Shown: piece after piece, positions 57,393 to 64,000 of the stretch
How the letters are laid out: every line of letters begins with the position of its first letter
Position numbering within the stretch: position 1 is the stretch's first letter
Assembly: GCF_900696085.1 (NCBI RefSeq)
Contig: NZ_CAADFC020000011.1
Coordinates: forward strand, 62,001-126,000
Length of the DNA: 64,000 bases
Source of the DNA: Bradyrhizobium ivorense
Lineage (GTDB): Bacteria; Pseudomonadota; Alphaproteobacteria; Rhizobiales; Xanthobacteraceae
Reading direction: 5' to 3'
Translations under genes and position numbers: made by a program
Notes under the pieces: model-generated
Told to the model about the DNA's origin: nothing
The model's database searches: none
The model's input: only the letters and a program-made list of their open reading frames with translations

Positions 57393-57896
57393 GTGTATCA
57401 CTCATTCGAGGTCGACCGCGTAGAGCATAGGCTATGGCTTTCGACCAGCCAGCAGGGCTATCGGCTCCATTTGCGCGACCAAGTGATTGCCCCCGTCGCG
57501 TTCACACATCACAGTGAGAGCAGCGGCATCCTGACCATTGCGGGGGAGAGCGAACCGGTCAGGTTCGCCATCGATGGCGACCTGATTCACCTGCATATAC
57601 GCGGCAGAACCCGCATTGTGCGCTACAATGACCCGTTGCGAGCGCTCACTTCCTCGAATGACGAAACACGCCCTCTAATCGCCCGTGCGCCGATGCCTGG
57701 CACAGTTGTTGCGACTACCGTTTCGCCTGGCCAATCAGTCTCGGCGGGAATGGCGCTGATGATGATTGAGAGCATGAAGCTGGAAACGATCATACGCTCA
57801 CCACAGGACGGCATCGTCGATCGGATTCACGTCAAGGAAGGCGAAAGCTTCGAGCGTGACGCTGTGCTGGTCACGCTCTCCGAGGAAGGGCGCTGA
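57393..57896 (+). CDS. Biotinyl carrier protein with BT-like N-terminal domain
   Basis: 167 aa from the GTG one base after the biotin carboxylase stop. The C-terminal 70 residues are the biotinyl domain, with biotin lysine in IESMKLET. The first ~90 residues form the beta-rich part that in acyl-CoA carboxylase alpha subunits docks to the carboxyltransferase (BT domain). It shuttles carboxyl-biotin between the other two subunits. The frame open further upstream lies in the previous gene. Confidence 0.88.
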   Translation: MYHSFEVDRVEHRLWLSTSQQGYRLHLRDQVIAPVAFTHHSESSGILTIAGESEPVRFAIDGDLIHLHIRGRTRIVRYNDPLRALTSSNDETRPLIARAPMPGTVVATTVSPGQSVSAGMALMMIESMKLETIIRSPQDGIVDRIHVKEGESFERDAVLVTLSEEGR

Positions 57897-57897
57897 A

Positions 57898-59505
57898 ATG
57901 CAGCGGATCGGTTCCGTAGCGGACGTTAACTCGCAAGCGTTTCGCCGCAACGATTTCCACAACAGACAGCTAGCGGCCGAATTGAAGGAACGGCAACGCG
58001 CTGCCCGCTTCCACCGGCCTGAACGGGACTTCGAGCGACTGCGTCGACAGAACAAACTGTTTGTTCGCGAGCGACTCGCAGCCTTGCTCGATCCGGAAAC
58101 TCCGTTCCTAGAGCTTTCCACGCTGGCCGCTAACAAGGCATATGATGGCGAGGTGCCCGGCGCCGCGCAGGTCGTCGGCATCGGCATTGTGGCGGGCCGG
58201 GAGGTGATTGTTCATGCCGACGATGCCAGCGTGAAAAGCGGCGCATGGTATCCGCTCTCGGTCAAGAAGATTGTGCGGGCCCTGGATATCGCCATGGAAA
58301 ACCGTCTGCCGGTGGTTCATCTGTGCGACTGCGCCGGGGGGTTCCTGCCTTTGCAGGCGGAGTTCTTTGCGGATCGCTACCACGCCGGTCGAATACTCCG
58401 CAATCAATCCATTCTCTCGAAGATGGGAGTGCCGCAGGTCGCCATCGTCATGGGCCACTGCACCGCGGCAGGGGCCTACGTCCCCGCGCTTAGTGAATAC
58501 AACATTATGGTCGAGGGTACGGGAGCGATTTTTCTCGGTGGCCCCCCGGTCGTAAAGGCTGCCACCGGCGAACACGTGTCCGCCGAAGATCTGGGCGGCG
58601 CCCTCATGCATACCAACGTGTCGGGCACCAGTGATTACGTCGCAAGCTCCGAGATGCATGCAATTGCGATTGCCCGCGACGTCGTCGCTCGGCTCGGCCA
58701 ACCGGCGAACACCTGGATCGATCGAGTGGCTTCTGAGCCGCCCGCTTACGATGCTTCCGAGCTCTACGGTATCATTCCAAAGGACACGCGAGCGCAGTTC
58801 GACATGCGAGAGATCATTGCTCGTCTGGTCGATGGCAGCCGATTTCATGAGTACCAGCCGCGTTATGGGACATCCCTCGTCTGTGGCTTTGCGCGGCTTC
58901 ATGGATATCAGATCGGGATCCTTGCCAATAATGGCGTGCTGTTCAGCGATAGCTCGCTGAAGGGCGCTCATTTCATCCAATTATGCGACAAGAATCGGAC
59001 GCCCCTGCTCTTCCTCCAGAACGTCACGGGCTTCATGGTTGGCCGCGAATATGAGCGGCGTGGGATCACCAAGGACGGCGCTAAGCTGATCATGGCTGTG
59101 TCCGGAGCGTCCGTGCCAAAGTTTACGATCGTTTGCAATAGCTCGCACGGAGCGGGCGCCTACGCTATGTCGGGACGCGCGTTCGATCCTCGATTTGTGT
59201 TCAGCTGGCCTAACTCTCAGATATCTGCAATGGGCGCCGAGCAGGCCGCAGGCGTCCTCACCCACGTCAAGGCGCGACAGTTGGCTCGCGCGGGCGGACG
59301 CCTCTCCGCGCAGGAACTGGCAGCCATTCGAGAGCCAATTCTTGAAGAATATCACGAACGATCGAGCGCCTATTATGCAACCTCCGAAATTTGGGACGAC
59401 GGCATCCTGGATCCTGTCGACACCAGAACCGCCCTCGCAATTGCATTGAGCGCCTCGCTCAATGCGCCGATCGAGGCGCCGCAGTACGGCGTGTTCCGGC
59501 TGTAA
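57898..59505 (+). CDS. Acyl-CoA carboxylase carboxyltransferase (MCC beta-like)
   Basis: 535 aa. Carboxyltransferase N- and C-terminal folds: ERDFERLRRQNKLFVRERLA near the start, CTAAGAYVPALSEYNIMVEG and GTGAIFLGGPPVVKAATGE in the first half, NVTGFMVGREYERRGITKDG, then NSSHGAGAYAMSGRAFDPRF and AMGAEQAAGVL in the second half. Transfers the carboxyl group from biotin to an acyl-CoA. It is closest in layout to 3-methylcrotonyl- and geranyl-CoA carboxylases; which CoA is used cannot be decided here. ATG one base after the carrier stop. No leucine or terpene breakdown genes are nearby, so the substrate may be unusual. Confidence 0.92.
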   Translation: MQRIGSVADVNSQAFRRNDFHNRQLAAELKERQRAARFHRPERDFERLRRQNKLFVRERLAALLDPETPFLELSTLAANKAYDGEVPGAAQVVGIGIVAGREVIVHADDASVKSGAWYPLSVKKIVRALDIAMENRLPVVHLCDCAGGFLPLQAEFFADRYHAGRILRNQSILSKMGVPQVAIVMGHCTAAGAYVPALSEYNIMVEGTGAIFLGGPPVVKAATGEHVSAEDLGGALMHTNVSGTSDYVASSEMHAIAIARDVVARLGQPANTWIDRVASEPPAYDASELYGIIPKDTRAQFDMREIIARLVDGSRFHEYQPRYGTSLVCGFARLHGYQIGILANNGVLFSDSSLKGAHFIQLCDKNRTPLLFLQNVTGFMVGREYERRGITKDGAKLIMAVSGASVPKFTIVCNSSHGAGAYAMSGRAFDPRFVFSWPNSQISAMGAEQAAGVLTHVKARQLARAGGRLSAQELAAIREPILEEYHERSSAYYATSEIWDDGILDPVDTRTALAIALSASLNAPIEAPQYGVFRL

Positions 59506-59799
59506 AGCAGGACCGCACGCGGGATGCAGCTTGAGATATCCCACCTTCCGCAATCGTCAGCAGGAAGAGTTCGATGATGGCCGATCCGTGAAAAGCCGTA
59601 GAGCACAGTGTTCGTGACGTTCTATGCACCTTCACCTGCAATCTGGCCGGCTACTTTCTGGTAGCCATGAGGTCGGGCCTCGACCCGAAGCAGGTAATGG
59701 AAGCTCGCTTCAACGCTCGACGACGCGGCGCCCGCAGGCCGCAGGCTTCCGAGGACCAGATCGGATGAGCTGTCCTGACAGCATCATAAAATGGAGAGC
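59506..59799. other. Intergenic region
   Basis: No gene. Ends at the MerR-type promoter at 59800. Confidence 0.4.
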
Positions 59800-59831
59800 T
59801 TGACCCTCACGTAGCGTCAGGTTGTAGCCTC
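59800..59831 (+). promoter_or_regulatory. MerR-type promoter, copy 4, upstream of the TrpD-like gene
   Basis: TTGACC, 19-bp spacer CTCACGTAGCGTCAGGTTG, TAGCCT. The spacer centre CCTCACG-TAG-CGTCAGG is the best dyad of the four copies. It points to the TrpD-like gene, 163 bp downstream. Confidence 0.62.
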
Positions 59832-59993
59832 AACCTAGGGCCCCGCGCCCCACCAACCGATACGCAAGGTCAATAAAGTATCAGCCGCCCGGGATGGGGC
59901 CGGCAGCTGCTTCGATGCACCAATGCCATGTCTCTTCAACGCCCCCGTTGAACGGACGAGCCTCAGCTTTGGACAGGGATCGTGGAAAGTTCG

Positions 59994-61001
59994 ATGGAAG
60001 CGCTTAAATCAATCATCGGCAAAGTTGCCAGCGGCGCCACTCTGACGCGTGAGGAAACCGCGTTAGCCTTCGACAGCATGATGTCGGGACGCGCGACCCC
60101 TTCGCAGATCGGCGGCTTGTTGATGGGAATGCGGGTCCGCGGCGAAACGGTCGAAGAAGTTACCGGTGCAGCCTCGGCGATTCGAGATAGAATGCCCCGG
60201 GTCAAGGCGGCATGCGATCCCATTGATATCACGGGCACGAGCGACGGCCCCATGTGGTCGGTCAACGTGTCGACATGCGCCTCCTTTATCGTCGCCGGGG
60301 CCGGCGTTCCTGTTGCTAAGCATGCGAACCGCACTGCGTCCTCAGGTTCGGGCGCCGCAGAGGTGTTGGCTCGCCTCGGCGTGAAGATCGACCTTGAGCC
60401 TGAGGCAGTTGCGCGTTGCGTGCACGAAGCTGGCATCGGCTTCATGTTTGCGGCGCCCCATTATCCGGCGATGCAGCGCGTTGGCCAGATTCGGAGCGCA
60501 CTTGGGACCCACACGATTTTCAATCTAATCGGACCTTTGTCCAACCCGACCAGGGTCAAGCGGCAGATCGTCGGGGTATTTTCTCGCGAATGGGTCCAGC
60601 CTCTGGCGTATGTGCTGAAGAACCTTGGTGCGGAATCGGCATGGGTGGTTCATGGCTCCGACGGACTCGACCAAATAACCCTTACCGGCCAGACCTTTGT
60701 CGCAGCGCTTGAGGCGGGTACAGTCCGCACGTTCGAAGTGACGCCGGAAGAAGCCGGTTTCCGCCGCTGCCGCAAGGAGGCGCTGGAAGGCGGCGATGCC
60801 GACGCCGCCGCGCTCCAAAGCATGCTCTATGGTGCGCCAAGTCGATTTCGCGACGCCGCGCTTTTGAATGCAGCGGCGGCTTTGATTATAGCCGGTCGGG
60901 CCTCGACGCTGCAGGAGGGCGTTGCACTTGGGAAAGATTCACTTGATCGCGGCGCCGCGGCCGCTCGACTGAAGCGCCTGATCACGGTTTCCAACGCGTG
61001 A
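59994..61001 (+). CDS. Anthranilate phosphoribosyltransferase paralogue with altered active-site motifs
   Basis: 335 aa, full TrpD length and good overall match ([36 protein letters not shown], then [20 protein letters not shown] and [14 protein letters not shown]). TrpD joins PRPP and anthranilate in tryptophan synthesis. Here the PRPP-loop GTGGDGSG is GTSDGPMW (81-88), KHGNR is KHANR (109-113), SSRSG is SSGSG, and the metal pair DE is DQ (226-227). These are key residues in the family, so ordinary activity is doubtful. ATG at 59994 agrees with the family; a GTG four codons upstream is possible. No other trp gene is near. Confidence 0.88.
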   Translation: MEALKSIIGKVASGATLTREETALAFDSMMSGRATPSQIGGLLMGMRVRGETVEEVTGAASAIRDRMPRVKAACDPIDITGTSDGPMWSVNVSTCASFIVAGAGVPVAKHANRTASSGSGAAEVLARLGVKIDLEPEAVARCVHEAGIGFMFAAPHYPAMQRVGQIRSALGTHTIFNLIGPLSNPTRVKRQIVGVFSREWVQPLAYVLKNLGAESAWVVHGSDGLDQITLTGQTFVAALEAGTVRTFEVTPEEAGFRRCRKEALEGGDADAAALQSMLYGAPSRFRDAALLNAAAALIIAGRASTLQEGVALGKDSLDRGAAAARLKRLITVSNA

Positions 61002-61259
61002 CAGCCGAGTTGGCCAACGTTCTGACCACGACCAACGCTCATGAGGGCGAAGGGATCGCGGCCTGCGAACACGCGCTGCTTCTGCGAGCTTTCGAACACG
61101 ATGTTGCCGCCCGTCCGCGCCTTGATCAAACAATTCGCCTTAAGCAGGCGGCACGAGAGCCACCCTTCTTTAGCGACAAGAGCCTGTTGCGGCACACCGT
61201 TGAAGTCAGAGCCCGCGACGAAGTGGTCGTGCGCCGCGCTCCAAGGGAGACAATCTGGA

Positions 61260-61442
61260 ATGTCCTCACAGGATATGGAAACACTCGGATCCATTGCAAC
61301 GATAGAACACATCATTCGAAAGTTTCGGGAATTGATCGACACGGACGGCTCGATCCCGCCGGAGCTACGAGGTGCGCTGCACGCGACGCTGGATGAGCAT
61401 CTTCTCGATGCGAAAAAGCGTGTTCTCTTGAGAGTAAATTAG
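61260..61442 (+). CDS. Small hypothetical protein (60 aa)
   Basis: MSSQDMETLGSIATIEHIIR followed by KFRELIDTDGSIPPELRGAL and HATLDEHLLDAKKRVL. Helical and soluble-looking, with no recognised domain. A second ATG at 61275 (near AGGAT) is an equally good start. It lies between the TrpD-like and flavin reductase genes, all on the plus strand, so it may be part of that transcript. Confidence 0.5.
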   Translation: MSSQDMETLGSIATIEHIIRKFRELIDTDGSIPPELRGALHATLDEHLLDAKKRVLLRVN

Positions 61443-61721
61443 CGTGCCTATGCATGCTACATGCGGAAAAAATCCGGCCGGACTGTCCATGGATTCGGCG
61501 TCGCGATCGATGCAGCGGGCAGAATTGCCTGTCGCCGCTGCCACGTGCATCAACAGGGCACTCCCAAGCGGGAAACCTCCTCGCGCTGAACTGCCCGGCG
61601 AGAGGAGCAACCATTGGTTGCGCGATATGATACCGTGCGACCAACAGCAGGCGCAAATGGATCAAGGTCATCCGCGCGTAACGGTGACACCAGAATTGGA
61701 ATAAAACTCCAGAGGCAGGTC

Positions 61722-62246
61722 ATGAGCCACCAGTCCCCTCCTAGAATTCGGGATATTCCATCTGTCCAAGCGACCGAGTTCCGTCAGGCCATGCGAAATC
61801 TGGCGAGCGGTGTCGCCATCGTGGCGACCGGAAAGGACGCCGAACGACGTGGACTGACGGTTAGTTCGGTGACCTCCATTTGCATGGAGCCACCGTGCCT
61901 GCTCGTTGGCATAAAAGGCGGCTCGGAGACGCATGACGGGATACTCGCCAGTCGCAGCTTTGGAGTCAGCCTTCTGAGCAGTGACCAGCAGGACCTTGCG
62001 CTACGTTTTGGCGGTCAGGAGGGGGCGAAAGGTGTTCACCGCTTCGATACCGCGCCCTGGAAACAGGGCGTCCTCGATGTGCCGCTATTGCCGAACGCAT
62101 TTTGTGCGCTCGAATGCGTCTTGTACGATCACAAGGTGATTGGCACACATACCATCTTTATCGGACGAATTATCGCGACCCGCGTAGGCCGCGGTGATCC
62201 ATTGATCAACTTCCGGGGCGCGCTTCGAACCTTGCTGCTTGATTGA
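61722..62246 (+). CDS. Flavin reductase (HpaC/FMN-binding split barrel family)
   Basis: 174 aa. Family pattern FRQAMRNLASGVAIVATGKD, RRGLTVSSVTSICMEPPCLL and FGVSLLSSDQQDLALRFGGQ, then LECVLYDHKVIGTHTIFIGR. It uses NAD(P)H to reduce free FMN or FAD for a partner monooxygenase. No such partner is adjacent; the flavin N-hydroxylase of cluster B has its own NADPH site. GGCAGG before the ATG at 61722 sets the start. Confidence 0.9.
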   Translation: MSHQSPPRIRDIPSVQATEFRQAMRNLASGVAIVATGKDAERRGLTVSSVTSICMEPPCLLVGIKGGSETHDGILASRSFGVSLLSSDQQDLALRFGGQEGAKGVHRFDTAPWKQGVLDVPLLPNAFCALECVLYDHKVIGTHTIFIGRIIATRVGRGDPLINFRGALRTLLLD

Positions 62247-62250
62247 GTGC

Positions 62251-62403
62251 AATTTCCCTTACAAGCACCGTTCGGTGAGTACGGCGTTCACGCGAGCCTG
62301 CGACGAGTTAAAGATCGATGACCTGCATTTTCATGATCTGCGTCACGAAGGCACATATCGTATTTTCCCGCGAGCCGCGTCCCCGCGCCAGTACAAAAGG
62401 TGA
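62251..62403 (+). pseudogene. Tyrosine integrase C-terminal remnant
   Basis: One frame reads NFPYKHRSVSTAFTRACDEL then KIDDLHFHDLRHEGTYRIF, the catalytic HxLRHxG box of phage-type integrases, then ends at a stop with no N-terminus and no final catalytic Tyr. It marks an old integrated element. Confidence 0.82.
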
Positions 62404-62544
62404 GCTACCCGCTCAAGCTGGACAACTCTTGATGCGAACAAGAGCGCGCCCGAGGCAGGCATGGACCACAAGAGGTCGGAATCGGGCGCGCTGATTCGAC
62501 GCCCCGAACCAAGGTTAACCAGACCGGCACCGGCGCCGAGCGAT

Positions 62545-63674
62545 CGCAGCGCTATGTCAGGCCGGATACGCCAGAACTCCTGGAGCGCATCGCCTACCAC
62601 CGGGAAGTTCGCGAAGGCGAACCGAGCGCCGGGCGCTTGTCTCCACGCTGGTCCGTTCATTCAGTTTTCCTCGCCCCATTCCCGAGATCGGCGATCTGGT
62701 CGCGGCACTTGCCGAGGCGGCAGTCTTTCGCCTTCGCGGCGTGCTCGTCGGGACGATCGCCTACCAAGCCTATGCTGCGATGCTTGGCGCTCGCCTCTCC
62801 GCCGGCTCGCTGCAGACCGAGCAGTTCAAGAATGTCTCGGTCGCGGTCGAGGACTCCACGCCGCCCGTTCTGGAGGTGTTAAAGGAAGTCGACAAATCTT
62901 TTCGTGCCGTTCCTCACGCATCTGATGGCCGCCGCGCGACCAGCTATGTCGCCAAAGGCGGCTTGCGCGTCGACTTTCTCACGCTCCCATCAGGGCAGAG
63001 AGACCGCCCGCCCCCAAAAGCTGTCTGCCCTAAACGCAGACGCCGAGCCGTTGCGTTTCCTGGATTTTCTGATCCGCGATCCCGAGCCCACGGTCATCCT
63101 GCATGGCGCCGGCATCTACGTGCACGTGCCGGCTCCGTCGCGTTACGCCGTCCACAAGCTCATCATCTTCCCCAGGCGCCAGACGGTTTTGCAAAGCGCG
63201 AAGGACCTGCAGCAGGCCGAGGCCTTGCTTGCGGCCCTGGCCGAAATGCGCCCCCGTGAGCTGAAATCTGCCTGGGAGGACGCTCACGCTCGCGGTCCCA
63301 AATGGCGCCGATTGATGCTCGAAGGGCTTGCGTTGCTTGCGGCCCCTGTTCGGGACGCGGTGCTCAGGACCATTGGCGCGCCTCGTCCGATCGTTCCGGG
63401 CATCGATCTTTCCTTCGACAATCCCCCTGCTCGCTACGGCTTCAGCCGCGACGTCGTGACGTTCCAGGGAAAGGAACTCGGCGGGACGGTCAGCTGCGCA
63501 GCCAGTCGCGAAGCGCTGGACGATCATTTCGGTGCCGATGGTCTGGGGCAAGACGGGCGGGTGGAAGCATTCCTCAAGAACAGGTCGAGGATCGAGGAGA
63601 TCGCTCGCGCCAAGTCTCTTCTCACCAGGAGACGCCCCCGGTTCCGTCCTGGTCAAGACATCCGACGTCGGTAG
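62545..63674 (+). pseudogene. GSU2403-type nucleotidyltransferase-fold protein, frameshifted
   Basis: The family is readable over three frames: RYVRPDTPELLERIAYHREV, then RRALVSTLVRSF..PRPIPE, GVLVGTIAYQAYAAMLGARL and NVSVAVEDSTPPVLEVLKEV, then ADAEPLRFLDFLIRDPEPTV, AVHKLIIFPRRQ to the stop at 63674. Frameshifts lie near 62625-62640 and 63000-63030. Members are found in mobile DNA and are sometimes toxin-like. This copy is broken. Confidence 0.75.
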
Positions 63675-63679
63675 TTTTT

Positions 63680-63972
63680 TTGCCGCGACGAGCGCCAAAC
63701 GGAAGTGAGTCCTTCATTATCATCCATGCCGCGCTTGATGTCGATCGACAGGATATTCCCTCTCTGCCGACCTGACCGCGACCATTGTCCTCGCGCTCGC
63801 TCCAGCACCGGCCGTCAGGCACCAGAACGCACTCACGAGATTGCTCGATTAGGGCGAACCGACCGCTGTTTAGCGTCGGCATGCGCCGGTAGACACCACT
63901 GATCTTGTCGCCGACGTTGGCATCGAGGTCTTCAAGGTCGGTGCGCGTGGACATCCTCATCGCGTCTTTCAT
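63680..63972 (-). pseudogene. Relaxase (DUF3363-type) C-terminal remnant
   Basis: The minus-strand frame reads DLEDLDANVGDKISGVYRRM then PTLNSGRFALIEQSRECVLV P, matching the end region of conjugative relaxases of the VirD2/TraI-like type with DUF3363 (family: ..G+.ISGVYRR...L.SGRFA......F.LVPW.PV.E..). After VLVP a frameshift breaks the match. The rest of the gene would lie beyond the right edge. Confidence 0.6.
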
Positions 63973-64000
63973 TTCCGACCTCTTGCGGATGCCGGGTCGC

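Overview
The window looks like a piece of the symbiosis island of a Bradyrhizobium-type nodulating alphaproteobacterium. The evidence is a NopT-type secreted protease with a possible tts box, a groESL operon behind a sigma-54 promoter with a NifA-type upstream site, a FkbM methyltransferase resembling the Nod-factor enzyme NoeI, several small protein families I associate with Bradyrhizobium, and many decayed genes and long gene-poor stretches typical of symbiosis islands. I see no rRNA, tRNA or CRISPR array.

Layout. 1-2400: metE (minus, cut by the window edge) behind a cobalamin riboswitch. 2400-11250: small genes, a vapBC pair with a frameshifted toxin, and a ruined biotin cluster in which only bioF is open. 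The bioD and bioA pieces lie on either side of a nuclease/carbonic anhydrase pair. 12.5-21.7 kb: a NYN-domain protein, a Flp-like pilin, a MFS transporter, two tiny paralogous membrane proteins, an orphan LivK-type binding protein and a broken Crp/Fnr regulator. 21.7-28.2 kb: cluster A, five translationally overlapping genes (GMC oxidoreductase, class III aminotransferase, sulfotransferase, MFS exporter, condensation/PapA-like acyltransferase). It is visibly more GC-rich than its surroundings and looks like an imported biosynthetic operon. 29-38.7 kb: NoeI-like methyltransferase, an LptD paralogue and groESL.

39.0-46.7 kb (minus): cluster B, seven overlapping or closely spaced genes in the order MetRS-like protein, MFS, lysine/ornithine N-hydroxylase, cupin, DadA-like flavin oxidase, alanine-racemase-like protein, methyltransferase-like protein. 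N-hydroxylase plus zinc cupin plus MetRS-like protein is the known signature of N-N bond (hydrazine) formation. Here the cupin and MetRS parts are separate genes, and a racemase and a methyltransferase-like gene are added. This is the most interesting system in the window. A dead two-component pair lies beside it.

48.6-64 kb: nopT, a small phage/plasmid-like gene pair, a split acyl-CoA carboxylase operon (biotin carboxylase, biotinyl carrier, carboxyltransferase), a TrpD paralogue that has lost signature motifs, a flavin reductase, and at the right end remnants of an integrase, a nucleotidyltransferase-fold protein and a relaxase.

Four dispersed copies of a MerR-type promoter (TTGAnn, 19-bp spacer containing an imperfect dyad, TAnnnT) lie at 7569, 21057, 21549 and 59800. 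Three of them sit about 150-200 bp upstream of intact genes. No MerR-family gene is visible in the window, so they may form a small regulon controlled from elsewhere.
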